DNA of 64,000 nucleotides from JBFAPK01 sp040676675 (GCF_040676675.1 NZ_JBFAPK010000040.1:17375-81374), one strand, 5' to 3'; positions 39,695 to 48,514 are shown, counted from the first letter of the stretch. Notes: generated by a model from the sequence alone, not told the origin. Translations and numbers: made by a program.

Positions 39695-40465
39695 CTAACG
39701 CGGCAGGGTGAGGATTTCGGCCCCGTCGTCGGTGATGGCGATCGTGTGCTCGCTGTGCGCCGTCCGGCAGCCCGTCGCGCTCCGGAGCGTCCAGCCGTCG
39801 GCATCGGTGACCAGCTTGTCGGTGTCCGCCATGATCCACGGCTCCAGCGCCAGCAGCAGCCCGGGGCGCAGCCGGTAGCCGCGACCCGGCCGCCCCGTGT
39901 TCGGCACGTGCGGGTCCTGGTGCATCGTCGACCCGACGCCGTGACCGCCGAACTCGGTGTTGACCGAATATCCCGCCTCGTTGAGGACCGTGCCGATGGC
40001 GTGTGAGATGTCGCCGATCCGGGCCCCCGGTCCGGCCGCGGCTATCCCCGCCCGCAGTGCGCGCTCCGTCGCGCTGATCAACGCGACGCTCTCCGGCGGC
40101 TTCGAGTCGCCCACGATGAAGCTGACGGCCGAGTCGGCGACCACGCCGCCCTTGGCGACGGCGAGGTCGAGCGTCAGCAGGTCGCCGTCGGCGAGCGGGT
40201 AGTCGTGCGGGAGTCCGTGCAGTACCGCGTCGTTGACCGACGTGCAGATGTAGTGGCCGAACGGTCCGCGCCCGAAGGACGGCTCGTAGTCGACGTAGCA
40301 GGACTGCGCCCCGGCCTCGATGATCATGGCCTGGGCCCACCGGTCGATATCCAGCAGGTTCGTACCGACCGTGCTGCGGCTCTTCAGGGTCTGCAGGATG
40401 CCGGCGACCAGGGCGCCTGCCTCCCGGGCTCGGGGCAGGTCGGTGGGGTCCAGGATCTCGATCAT
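39695..40465 (-). CDS. map: Type I methionine aminopeptidase
   Basis: A 256-residue metal-dependent methionine aminopeptidase that removes the initiator Met. All five metal ligands are seen: Asp in LTLDLAVAKGG, Asp in VADSAVSF, His in GHGVGSTMHQDP, Glu in LALEPW and Glu in HSEHTI. The family's Cys/His region CTSVNDAVLHG is intact. It is likely a second, non-housekeeping copy, since it is monocistronic and paired with a divergent XRE gene that probably controls it. Confidence 0.92.
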   Translation of the reverse strand: MIEILDPTDLPRAREAGALVAGILQTLKSRSTVGTNLLDIDRWAQAMIIEAGAQSCYVDYEPSFGRGPFGHYICTSVNDAVLHGLPHDYPLADGDLLTLDLAVAKGGVVADSAVSFIVGDSKPPESVALISATERALRAGIAAAGPGARIGDISHAIGTVLNEAGYSVNTEFGGHGVGSTMHQDPHVPNTGRPGRGYRLRPGLLLALEPWIMADTDKLVTDADGWTLRSATGCRTAHSEHTIAITDDGAEILTLPR

Positions 40466-40492
40466 CGGGGTGCCTTACTCGTACGCCAATAA

Positions 40493-40524
40493 GTATCCCG
40501 GCCATATTATCCCGGTACTAGAAT
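40493..40524 (+). promoter_or_regulatory. Direct-repeat operator and leaderless promoter between map and XRE genes
   Basis: TATCCCGG (40493-40500) and TTATCCCGG (40507-40515) are direct repeats 15 nt apart in an AT-richer divergent region. TAGAAT (40519-40524) ends 7 nt before ATG 40532 of the XRE gene. The repeats are candidate sites for that regulator. Confidence 0.55.
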
Positions 40525-40531
40525 CGGTGCC

Positions 40532-40834
40532 ATGGTCAGGTTGCCGCTTACGCCCGCGGAGGTCGAGCGCGGACAGCGCCTCGGCGCGCTCCTGCGTCGC
40601 GCCCGGGGAGAGCGCTCGATGCTCGGTACCGCGCTGGCCGCGGGTGTCTCGCCGGAGACCCTTCGGAAGATCGAGTCCGGCCGCGTGGCCACCCCCGCCT
40701 TCTCGACCATCGCCGCCATCGCCGACGTCCTCGGCCTCTCCCTCGACGCGGTCTGGTCGGAGATCAACCAGTCGGCCCCCGGGGTCGAACTCGCACGATC
40801 AGGCCCCGCCGCGGGCGAGCGGCTGGCCTCGTAG
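40532..40834 (+). CDS. Small XRE-family regulator
   Basis: A 100-residue XRE protein with a single helix-turn-helix: RLGALLRRARGERSMLGTAL, AAGVSPETLRKIESGRVATP and FSTIAAIADVLGLSLDAVW. A short disordered tail follows. It starts leaderless at ATG 40532 and is divergent from the methionine aminopeptidase gene, its most likely target along with itself. Confidence 0.9.
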   Translation: MVRLPLTPAEVERGQRLGALLRRARGERSMLGTALAAGVSPETLRKIESGRVATPAFSTIAAIADVLGLSLDAVWSEINQSAPGVELARSGPAAGERLAS

Positions 40835-40951
40835 GTCTCCACCCGCCACCGGGGCCAGCTGTTTCCGCCCTCCGACATCGGAGGAAATTCCCCGGGTCGG
40901 CATGCAAGGTTCTCCGCGCCGCTGAGGTCTATGTCAGCGGAGGGAGGATCG

Positions 40952-41482
40952 ATGGACGAATCCGCCGAGCGGGAGTTCACCGCGTTCGTCACCGAACGCG
41001 GTCACGTCCTGCTCCGGGTCGCGTACGCGCTGACCGGGAACCGGCAGGCAGCGGAGGACCTGCTGCAGACGGCCCTGGCGAAGACGGCGCTCCGGTGGAC
41101 CAGGATCGAGCACGGCGCCGAGATGTACGTGCGCAAGGTTCTCTACCACGACCACGTCTCGCGCTGGCAGCGGCTGCGGCGCCTGCGTGAGGTCCCGGTC
41201 GAGACACCGCCGGAGCAGGGCGCGCGTGGCGACCTGTCCCGCGAGGTGGCGGACCGGATCGCCGTACACGGGGCGCTGCTGCGGCTGCCGCCCCGGCAAC
41301 GGGCCGTGCTGGTGCTGCGGTACCTCGAAGACCTCAGCGAGAAGCAGGTCGCCCAGGTGCTCGGCTGCTCACCGGGAACGGTGGCGAGCCAGGCATCCCG
41401 GGCGCTCGCCCGACTTCGCGAGCTGATCGCCGGCCAGGGCCTGCTGGCACCCGACGACGCCGACCTGGAGGTCATCAGATGA
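40952..41482 (+). CDS. SigE-family ECF sigma factor
   Basis: A 176-residue sigma factor of the actinobacterial SigE-family (SigE/SCO-type) ECF group. Region 2 has FVTERGHVLLRVAYALTGNR and QAAEDLLQTALAKTALRW; region 4 has LPPRQRAVLVLRYLEDLSEK and CSPGTVASQASRALARLREL. GGAGG lies about 6 nt before ATG 40952; ATG 40931 in frame is upstream of that site. Its stop overlaps the start of the membrane beta-propeller gene (ATGA 41479-41482), so a co-translated regulator is expected. Confidence 0.93.
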   Translation: MDESAEREFTAFVTERGHVLLRVAYALTGNRQAAEDLLQTALAKTALRWTRIEHGAEMYVRKVLYHDHVSRWQRLRRLREVPVETPPEQGARGDLSREVADRIAVHGALLRLPPRQRAVLVLRYLEDLSEKQVAQVLGCSPGTVASQASRALARLRELIAGQGLLAPDDADLEVIR

Positions 41483-42591
41483 GTGCGGAGAGACTCGAAC
41501 AGGCCCTGCGCCACCTCGGCGAGGACCTGCCGTACACCAACCTGGCGCAGGGGGCGCTGCGGCAGAGCCGGCGGATGCGCCTGCGCCGAAACGTCCTCGG
41601 CGGAGTCGGCGCGGTCGTGGCGCTCGCGGCGATCGCCGTACCGTTCGGCTTCGTCGACCGCTCGGCGCCCGCGCCCGCGGCCGGACCGGGCGCCTCGGCC
41701 GGTACGCCGTCGAGCGCCACGCCCTCGACCGGCGCCTCCGTCGGCCCGTCGCTGGCCGCCACCCCGTTCGCGCCCAAGCCGGCGCCCCCCGGCTCGGTGG
41801 CGCTGCCCGGCGGCGTTTACGTCGCCAGCGCCAGCAACGAATCGGGGAGCAAGATCTACGACCCGAGGCAGCACGGGTACCGCTCGTCCGGCCACCCGCA
41901 GGCGTGGGCGTCGCCGGACGGGAAGCTCGCCGTCGTCGCCGACCGGAACCACCGGCTCGGCATCCTCGACCCGGCCACCAACGCCGTACGCTGGATCGCC
42001 GGCTCGAAGCTCGACATCGGCCGTCCACAGTGGTCGGGCGACGGCCGGCAGGTGGTCTTCGCCGGACCGGGCCGCGACCAGGGGACGCTCGGCATCGTCG
42101 TGGTCGACGTGGCGACCGCCAAGGCCCGCACGATCCAGCCGGCGGTGCCCTGCGTCGAACTCTGCCAGCCGAGCTGGCTGCCCGGCGACACCGAGGTCGG
42201 GCTGCCGCAGGTGAGCCAGCCACGCGCCGTGCTACAGGCGTACGCGGTCGCCGACGGTCGCGCCCGCGCCGTGCCGCTACCGGGGGCGGTACAGACCGGC
42301 GACGCCTGGTCACCCGACGGGCGGTACGTCGTCGCCGAGATCTCGGACGACGGCGACTTCGGGATCGGGATCGTCGAGCGGGCCACCGGCACCGTGACCG
42401 CGAGGCTCGACCTCGGGCAGGGCGAACAGGTCCAGGCCCGGGATGTCGTCTGGGCCACCGCGGACCGGATCGTCGGCGCGACGGCCCGGGAACTCGTCGT
42501 CTACTCGGCCGAGGGCAAGGAACTGGACCGCATCCCGCTGCCGTCCGCGCTGCGCGGCGACCAGCTCCAACTCGCCTTCGCGCGCCCCTGA
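41479..42591 (+). CDS. Membrane-anchored TolB/PD40-like beta-propeller, candidate sigma regulator
   Basis: A 370-residue protein. A short cytosolic N-terminus MSAERLEQALRHLGEDLPY is followed by one membrane helix (VLGGVGAVVALAAIAVPFGF, ~38-58) and a Pro/Ala/Ser/Thr-rich linker. The ~280-residue extracellular part has repeats such as PQAWASPDGKLAVVAD, PQWSGDGRQVVFAG and DAWSPDGRYVVAEIS that mark a WD40/PD40-type propeller. The topology and the overlap with the sigma gene suggest an anti-sigma or sensor role; no zinc anti-sigma motif is present. Confidence 0.8.
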   Translation: MSAERLEQALRHLGEDLPYTNLAQGALRQSRRMRLRRNVLGGVGAVVALAAIAVPFGFVDRSAPAPAAGPGASAGTPSSATPSTGASVGPSLAATPFAPKPAPPGSVALPGGVYVASASNESGSKIYDPRQHGYRSSGHPQAWASPDGKLAVVADRNHRLGILDPATNAVRWIAGSKLDIGRPQWSGDGRQVVFAGPGRDQGTLGIVVVDVATAKARTIQPAVPCVELCQPSWLPGDTEVGLPQVSQPRAVLQAYAVADGRARAVPLPGAVQTGDAWSPDGRYVVAEISDDGDFGIGIVERATGTVTARLDLGQGEQVQARDVVWATADRIVGATARELVVYSAEGKELDRIPLPSALRGDQLQLAFARP

Positions 42592-42592
42592 C

Positions 42593-42687
42593 GCGCGAAT
42601 CCGTTTCATCCGGCGCGGCCCGGCGCCGAACCCCGCCGGGCCGCGCGAATCCCGCTCATCCGGCCCGGCGCCGAATACCGCCGGGCC
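42593..42687 (+). repeat. Imperfect 50/45-nt tandem duplication after the propeller gene
   Basis: Unit 1 (42593-42642) and unit 2 (42643-42687) share their start (GCGCGAATCC) and end (CGCCGGGCC) with a 5-nt length difference and a few mismatches. The array begins 2 nt after the stop codon. Confidence 0.8.
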
Positions 42688-42728
42688 GCCCCACCACGTG
42701 CCATCCGCGAGAAGGAGAACGACAACCA

Positions 42729-45700
42729 GTGGTATCCACACGCAGCCGGCTCGGCCGGGCCGCCCTGGCGGGGCTCGTCGCCGTCGCGGCCGGCGCGGCC
42801 GGGTCGACGCCCGCGACCGCCGGCCCGGTGCCGGCGACCGCCGCCCCGCCGGCCCGGTCGGAACAGCAGGCCGTACGGACCGTCACCCTGATCACCGGCG
42901 ACCGGATCCGCGCCTTCGGCGACGGCCCCGACCGGGTGGAGTTCCTGCCCGGCCCGGACCGGCGGGGGATGACGTACCTGACCAGCCGGACGCCGGACGG
43001 GCTCAGCCTCATCCCGGCCGACGCGGTACGCCTGGTCCGCGAGGGCCGGCTCGACCCCCGGCTCTTCAACGTCACCACCCTGCTCAGGTTCGGCTACGAC
43101 GACCGGCGGCCCGAACTGCCGCTGCTGATGACGTACGACGGACAGCAGGCGCGGGCGGCGGCCACCGGCACCGCCACGGCGGCCGGCGCGCGGGTGACCC
43201 GGCAACTCCCGGCCGTACGCGGAATGGCGCTGGCGGTCCCCCGCGCCCGCGCCGCGACCACCTGGACCGGGCTGACCACCGGCGGCGGGCAGCGCCGGCT
43301 ACGCGACGGCGTCGGCCGGGTGTGGCTCGACGGGATCCGGCGGCCGGCGCTCGACCACAGCGTGCCGCAGGTCGGCGCGCCCGCCGCGTGGCAGGCCGGC
43401 TACGACGGCTCCGGGGTCAAGGTGGCGGTGCTGGACAGCGGCATCGACGTGAACCACCCCGACCTGACCGGCAAGATCGCCGCCGTCGCGAACTTCACCG
43501 AGGGTATGGAGGACGACCGCGACCTGGTCGGCCACGGCACGCACGTCGCCGCGACCATCGCGGGCGGCACGATCGGCGGCGGGTACCCGGGCGTGGCGCC
43601 CGGCGCGAAGCTCCTCGACGGCAAGGTGTGCGTCGTCGACGGCTGCGCGGACTCGTGGATTCTCGCCGGCATGCAGTGGGCGGTGGAGAACGGCGCCCGC
43701 GTGGTGAACCTCAGCATCGGCGGGCCCGACGCACCCGACACCGACCCGGTGGAGCAGGCCATCGACGACCTGTCGGCGCAGCACGGGACGCTGTTCGTGG
43801 TCGCCGCCGGCAACGACGGCGAGAAGTCCACCGTCAACTCGCCGGCCAGCGCCGACGCGGCGCTCGCCGTCGGCGCGGTCGACGACCAGGACGCGCTGGC
43901 CCCCTTCTCCAGCCGAGGACCCCGCGTCGGCGACGGGGCGGTCAAGCCCGACCTGACCGCCCCGGGGGTCGGCATCACCGCGGCCCGCAGCGCGGACGCG
44001 CCCATCGGCACGCCCGGCGACAGCCACGTCAGCATGTCGGGTACCTCGATGGCGACCCCGCACGTGGCCGGCGCCGCCGCCATCCTGGCCCAGCAGCACC
44101 CGGACTGGTCCGGTGCGCAGCTCAAGGCGGCGCTGACCAGCTCGACCGCGCCGCGCGCCGACCTCGACCCGTTCGCGCAGGGCACGGGTCGGCTCGACGT
44201 GGCGCGGGCGGTCCGCCAGCCGGTCCGCTCCGACTCGGGCGCGGTCAACTTCGGCCGGATGCTCTGGCCGCACACCGACGACAAGCCGACTACCCAGGTC
44301 GTCACGTACCGCAACAGCGGGTCCGTGGCGGTCAGCCTGAACCTCGAACTGGCGATCACCGGCCCGGACGGCAAGCCCGCGCCGGCCGGCATGTTCACCC
44401 TGGCCGCCCCCTCGGTCACCGTCCCGGCGGGCGGTCAGGTCGAGGTGCCGGTGACGGTCGACACCCGGATCACCGGCGCCGACGGTCAGTACGCCGGTTA
44501 CCTGCGGGCCACCGCCGACGGTGTCCTCGTCAACACCCCGGTCGTCGTCGAGCGGGAGGTCGAGAGCTACGACCTCACCCTGGTGCACCTGGACCGCACC
44601 GGAGCCTCGGCCGCCGACTACGGCACCTCGGTCTTCCGCTGGGACGCGCCCGACTACGTCCAGCCGTCCGGAGCGGACGGCAAGAATCCGGTGGTACGGC
44701 TCCCGAAGGCCGCCTACGTGCTGACCTCGTGGATCGTGAGCGGGGAGGGGGCCGACGCGCAGATCGCGGTGCTGGCCCAGCCCCGGCTGGTGCTCGACCA
44801 CGACCAGACCGTCACCCTGGACGCCCGGAGCGCGCAGCCGGTCGTGGTGACGGTGCCCGACCCGACGGCCAGGGAACTGTTCCTCCAGGTCGACGGCGCC
44901 GCCGAGCTGGCGTACGGCTACCTGATCTTCGGCGCCACGACGTTCGACGGGTACGGCCACGTCCTCACCGGACGGGTCGGCCCCGACACCACGGCCGACG
45001 GCTTCGTCACCACGGTCGGCGCCACCTACGCCCAGCTCGACGCCGAGGGGTTCGCCCACGACACGTACAACCTGCGGTGGCTGGTGGACGGCCGGGTGCC
45101 GACCGGGTTCCGGCGTACCGTCGCCCGCGCCGAGCTGGCCGAGGTGCGGATGGACCAGGGCCAGCAGCAGCCCGGCACCACGGGCGTGGTGGGAGCCCGG
45201 TCCGAGATCCCGGGCGAGTACGAGCAGAGCCTCTCCCGGGTCGTGCCGGTCACGCTGCCCGGCACCCGGGTCGACTACCACAACGCCGACGGCGGGGTGC
45301 GGTGGGTGAAGGACCTGGAGGAGGTCGTCGTCCCGCCCGACGGCGGGTGGCCCGAGTTCGTCGCCGCTCTCACCTCGCCGCTCACCCGGTACGTGGCCGG
45401 CCGGACCTACTCCGAGCGGTGGAACCGCGGGGTCTTCGGCCCGGCCTTCCCGACCCCGCCGCGCGACCCCCGGCTCTGGATCACCCGGAGCGGGGACACG
45501 CTTGAGGTCGAACCGCCGCTCTACGGCGACGTCGGCGGGCGCGAGGGCGGCGCGACGAGCACCCAGACGTACACGCTGTACCGCGACGGGGTGAAGTTCG
45601 CCACGTCCGAGCCGCCGTTCCCCAGCTTCACCCTCCCGCCCGAGCCGGCGACCTACCGGCTGGAGGTGACCGCCGACCGGCCGGCGGCGGCCCGGCTCTC

Positions 45701-46082
45701 CACCCGCACCCGGGTCGCCTGGACCTTCCGTTCCGCCCGCCCGTCCGGCGACAGGCCGGTACCGATGGCCGTGGCGGCGGTCCGGTTCACCCCGGCGCTG
45801 GACGCGTCCAGTGCCGCCCCCGCCGGCCGGCCCACGGTCGTACCGGTCACCGTGCAGCGGCAGGCCGGCTCGGTCGCGAGCCCGACCCGGCAGCTGGCCG
45901 TCGAGGTCTCCTTCGACGACGGTGTGAACTGGCGGGCGTCGCCCCTGCGCAGCACGGCGGCGGGGACGGAGACGGTGGTGACGCCGCCGGGTCCGGGCTT
46001 CGTCTCGCTGCGCGCCCGCTGGTCCGACACCGCCGGTAACGCGCTGGAGCAGACGATCATCCGGGCGTACGAGGTGCGGTAG
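42729..46082 (+). CDS. Large secreted S8 (subtilisin-like) serine peptidase
   Basis: A 1117-residue secreted peptidase. An N-terminal signal (LGRAALAGLVAVAAGAAGST, ~8-30) is followed by a pro-region and the S8 catalytic triad: Asp in VAVLDSGIDVNHPD (~235), His in GHGTHVAATIAGG (~270) and Ser in SGTSMATPHVAGAAA (~440). After the ~400-residue catalytic part there are about 600 residues of beta-rich C-terminal modules of unknown specificity. AAGGAG lies ~11 nt before GTG 42729. It follows the sigma/propeller pair by 137 bp and may belong to that sigma factor's regulon. Confidence 0.93.
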   Translation: MVSTRSRLGRAALAGLVAVAAGAAGSTPATAGPVPATAAPPARSEQQAVRTVTLITGDRIRAFGDGPDRVEFLPGPDRRGMTYLTSRTPDGLSLIPADAVRLVREGRLDPRLFNVTTLLRFGYDDRRPELPLLMTYDGQQARAAATGTATAAGARVTRQLPAVRGMALAVPRARAATTWTGLTTGGGQRRLRDGVGRVWLDGIRRPALDHSVPQVGAPAAWQAGYDGSGVKVAVLDSGIDVNHPDLTGKIAAVANFTEGMEDDRDLVGHGTHVAATIAGGTIGGGYPGVAPGAKLLDGKVCVVDGCADSWILAGMQWAVENGARVVNLSIGGPDAPDTDPVEQAIDDLSAQHGTLFVVAAGNDGEKSTVNSPASADAALAVGAVDDQDALAPFSSRGPRVGDGAVKPDLTAPGVGITAARSADAPIGTPGDSHVSMSGTSMATPHVAGAAAILAQQHPDWSGAQLKAALTSSTAPRADLDPFAQGTGRLDVARAVRQPVRSDSGAVNFGRMLWPHTDDKPTTQVVTYRNSGSVAVSLNLELAITGPDGKPAPAGMFTLAAPSVTVPAGGQVEVPVTVDTRITGADGQYAGYLRATADGVLVNTPVVVEREVESYDLTLVHLDRTGASAADYGTSVFRWDAPDYVQPSGADGKNPVVRLPKAAYVLTSWIVSGEGADAQIAVLAQPRLVLDHDQTVTLDARSAQPVVVTVPDPTARELFLQVDGAAELAYGYLIFGATTFDGYGHVLTGRVGPDTTADGFVTTVGATYAQLDAEGFAHDTYNLRWLVDGRVPTGFRRTVARAELAEVRMDQGQQQPGTTGVVGARSEIPGEYEQSLSRVVPVTLPGTRVDYHNADGGVRWVKDLEEVVVPPDGGWPEFVAALTSPLTRYVAGRTYSERWNRGVFGPAFPTPPRDPRLWITRSGDTLEVEPPLYGDVGGREGGATSTQTYTLYRDGVKFATSEPPFPSFTLPPEPATYRLEVTADRPAAARLSTRTRVAWTFRSARPSGDRPVPMAVAAVRFTPALDASSAAPAGRPTVVPVTVQRQAGSVASPTRQLAVEVSFDDGVNWRASPLRSTAAGTETVVTPPGPGFVSLRARWSDTAGNALEQTIIRAYEVR

Positions 46083-46235
46083 TCGGCGGCGCGACCATCC
46101 CCGGCGCGTCAACCGGCGCACGGCCTCGGCACCCTCGTGCCGGGGCCGTGCGCCGACCGGTCCCGAGCGGTGCCGGGGCGCGGCCCGGCCGAGTTCGGGC
46201 CGACGGCCGACCCGCTCTCGGGCCGTCGGGGCCGG

Positions 46236-47123
46236 TTATCGGGACTTCGGGCTTAGCAGGTCGGCCACGGGCGTGTCGGCGAAATCGGCGCTGCCGTCGT
46301 AGTCGGTGGAACGGCTCACCGGGGCCCACGTCGCGGCCTCCTGCGCGCGCGCCTGGGCGGCCTGCTCCGCGAGGTGCACCGCGTCGGAGCCGAGCAGCAG
46401 GCGCAGCGGCGGGTCGGGCATGGCGACCACGTCAAGGAGGATCTTGGCGGCGCGGGCGGGGTCGCCGGCCTGCTTGCCGTCCATCGCGCGGCGCAGCTCG
46501 TGCACCCGGCCGACGGTCTCCTCGTAGTCGGGTCCCACCTCGGCGATCCGCATCGACGAGCCGCCCCAGTCGGTACGGAAGGCGCCCGGCTCGACGATGG
46601 TGACCGCGATGCCCAGCGGGCGTACCTCGTTGGCCAGCACCTCGGAGAAGCCCTCGACCCCGAACTTCGCGGTCTGGTACGCGGCCAGCCCGGGGGTGCC
46701 CCCGACCCGGCCCCCGATCGAGGAGAACTGGAGGAAGTGGCCCGAGCGCTGCCGGTGCAGGACCGGCAGGGCGGCCTTGGTGACGTTGACGACGCCGAAG
46801 AGGTTCGTCTCGATCTGGGCGCGGAAGTCCTCGTCGGAGGTCTCCTCGATCGGCGCGCTGTTGGCGTACCCGGCGTTGTTGGCGACCACGTCGAGCGAGC
46901 CGAAGGCGTCGAGCGCGGTCTGTACGGCCGCCCGGGCGGCGGCGGGGTCGGTGACGTCGAGCGCGACGGCGCGTACCTGGTCGCCGTACCGGTCGACCAG
47001 CTCGCTCAGCTGCTCGGGTTGGCGGGCGGTGGCGACGAGCAGGTCGCCGTGGTCGAGTACGGCGCGGCTCAGCGCGAGGCCGAGCCCCCGCGAGCTGCCG
47101 GTGATCAGCCAGGTCTTGGCCAT
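46236..47123 (-). CDS. SDR-family oxidoreductase (classical, long form)
   Basis: A 295-residue classical SDR. ITGSSRGLGLALSRAVLDHG (cofactor), NNAGYANS, SSIGG with the catalytic Ser and YQTAKFG with Tyr/Lys are all present. The extended C-terminus (KILLDVVAMPDPPLRLLLGS) is typical of the actinobacterial SDRs paired with TetR regulators. ATG 47123 follows a GGAAGGAAG ribosome site; a GTG at 47141 lies upstream of it. Upstream is a 26-bp near-palindrome plus GGAGG/CCTCC repeats, so it is tightly regulated. Confidence 0.92.
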   Translation of the reverse strand: MAKTWLITGSSRGLGLALSRAVLDHGDLLVATARQPEQLSELVDRYGDQVRAVALDVTDPAAARAAVQTALDAFGSLDVVANNAGYANSAPIEETSDEDFRAQIETNLFGVVNVTKAALPVLHRQRSGHFLQFSSIGGRVGGTPGLAAYQTAKFGVEGFSEVLANEVRPLGIAVTIVEPGAFRTDWGGSSMRIAEVGPDYEETVGRVHELRRAMDGKQAGDPARAAKILLDVVAMPDPPLRLLLGSDAVHLAEQAAQARAQEAATWAPVSRSTDYDGSADFADTPVADLLSPKSR

Positions 47124-47273
47124 GACGGGTCTTCCTTCCACTGTTCCGGGGTGGTGCGCGCCTCGACGGGTGGCCGAGATCGCCGGGGCCGGACGGGGAG
47201 GGTTACCCGGTCGGTGCCGGTTGAGACCGGACGGCGGCGGGTCCCGGGGACGGGTACGCCACGGGGCCCGCGC

Positions 47274-47321
47274 TAAAGTCGAGGCGCGCCTCCACTTTAT
47301 CGGAGGATTGCCTCCACTTCA
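47274..47321 (-). promoter_or_regulatory. 26-bp near-perfect palindrome and direct repeats before the SDR gene
   Basis: The left half TAAAGTCGAGGCG (47274-47286) is mirrored by CGCCTCCACTTTA (47287-47299), with one mismatched pair. GCCTCCACTT occurs at 47288-47297 and again at 47310-47319, 22 bp (two helical turns) apart, with GGAGG between them. This is typical of a TetR/MarR operator. The rest of the 333-bp gap 47124-47456 holds the palindrome at 47366-47440 and no gene. Confidence 0.75.
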
Positions 47322-47365
47322 ACCGCGCCCACCCCGCCCCCGCCAGGCCCGCCCCGCCCCGCCGC

Positions 47366-47440
47366 GTCGATCATGGAGTTGTGGCGGAAGTTTTGGCGGG
47401 TTTCATCCCGTTTTGTTCCGACCACAAGTCCATGATCGAC
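47366..47440 (-). terminator. Dispersed palindrome / terminator (second copy)
   Basis: GTCGATCATGGAGTTGTGG (47366-47384) is mirrored by CCACAAGTCCATGATCGAC (47422-47440) with one mismatch. It lies 17 bp after the stop of the GlxA-type gene and matches the element at 14625-14702 almost exactly. Confidence 0.8.
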
Positions 47441-47456
47441 GGGGGAGTGGGCGTGG

Positions 47457-48443
47457 TCAGGGGCGCCGGGCGCCGGTGTGGAAGGCGCGGCGGTACGCCG
47501 ACGGCGAGGTGTGCATGAGCTGGGCGAAGTGGTGGCGGTAGGTCACCGCGGTGTCGAAGCCGACAGCCCGCGCCACCCGCTCGACCGGCGTACCGGTCGT
47601 CTCCAGCAGTTCGAGGCTCGCCTGGATCCGCTGCTGGACCAGCCACCGGATCGGGCTGGTACCGGTCGCGCGGCCGAAGTGTCGCAGGTACGTGCGCGGG
47701 GACATGTGCGCCCGGCGCGCCAGCGTCTCGACCGTGATCGCCTCGGCGAGGTGCGCCAGCGCCCAGGTCATGCTCCCGGCCAGCCGGTCGTCCTCCGGGT
47801 CGGCCGGCACCGGCGCCTCGATGAACTGCGCCTGGCCCCCGTCCCGGTGCGGCTGGATCACGAGCCGGCGGGCGACCGCGTTGGCGATCGCGGCGCCGTG
47901 GTCCCGGCGTACGAGGTGGACGCAGAGGTCCAGGCCGGCGGCGCTGCCCGCGCTGGTCAGCACCGTCCCGTCGTCGACGTAGAGCACCTCCGGGTCGACG
48001 TCGACCCGCGGATAGCGGCGGCGCAGCAGGTCGGCGTAGCGCCAGTGGGTGGTCGCCCGGCGCCCGTCGAGCAGCCCCGCGCCGGCCAGCGCGAAGGCGC
48101 CCGAGCAGATCGACATGATCCGGGCGCCCCGCTGGTGGGCATGGCGCAGCGCCGTCACCAGCGCCGGCGACGGGTCGGCGGTGACGTCCGGCACCCCGGG
48201 CACGATCACCGTCTCGGCCGCCGCCAACTCCGCCAGCCCGTACGGGGTGTGCAGGGTCGCGCCGCCGACGAGGCGTACCGGGCCGGGGGCCTCGGCGCAG
48301 ATGGTCAGCTCGTACCAGGGGCGGTCGAACTCGGGCCGGGGGAGCCCGAAGACCTCGGTCACGATCCCGGTCTCGAAGGCCGACATGCCGTCGTAGGCGA
48401 GCACCGAGACGGTCGCGCCGCGACGGGCGGGGAGCAGCGGCAT
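47457..48443 (-). CDS. GlxA-family transcriptional regulator (DJ-1/PfpI + AraC)
   Basis: A 328-residue regulator with an N-terminal DJ-1/PfpI-like domain (VSVLAYDGMSAFETGIVTEV, IMSICSGAFALAGAGLL with the Cys elbow; ~10-190) and a C-terminal AraC DNA-binding domain (VETLARRAHMSPRTYLRHF, then PVERVARAVGFDTAVTYRHH; ~225-320). TAAGAT (48455-48450) ends 6 nt before ATG 48443, so it is leaderless. It is divergent from a rhodanese-like gene with a 7-bp inverted repeat between them, its probable target. Confidence 0.94.
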   Translation of the reverse strand: MPLLPARRGATVSVLAYDGMSAFETGIVTEVFGLPRPEFDRPWYELTICAEAPGPVRLVGGATLHTPYGLAELAAAETVIVPGVPDVTADPSPALVTALRHAHQRGARIMSICSGAFALAGAGLLDGRRATTHWRYADLLRRRYPRVDVDPEVLYVDDGTVLTSAGSAAGLDLCVHLVRRDHGAAIANAVARRLVIQPHRDGGQAQFIEAPVPADPEDDRLAGSMTWALAHLAEAITVETLARRAHMSPRTYLRHFGRATGTSPIRWLVQQRIQASLELLETTGTPVERVARAVGFDTAVTYRHHFAQLMHTSPSAYRRAFHTGARRP

Positions 48444-48449
48444 GGCGGG

Positions 48450-48473
48450 ATCTTAGCGAACGGTGTCGTTCGC
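48450..48473. promoter_or_regulatory. Divergent control region of glxA-like and rhodanese genes
   Basis: TAAGAT on the minus strand (48455-48450) is the glxA-like -10 box. GCGAACG (48456-48462), GTGT, CGTTCGC (48467-48473) is a perfect 7-bp inverted repeat next to it, a likely operator for the GlxA-type protein. Confidence 0.6.
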
Positions 48474-48514
48474 GCCGCTGGCTCGACCGGGCCGGTCCCG
48501 GCGACGATTTCCGC

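Noticed and set aside
37317..40505. A ~1060-codon minus-strand frame through the XRE regulator and map genes
   Set aside because: Only its last 262 codons are a real gene (XRE/DUF5753). The rest is Pro/Arg-rich antisense sequence of the XRE-TPR and map genes.
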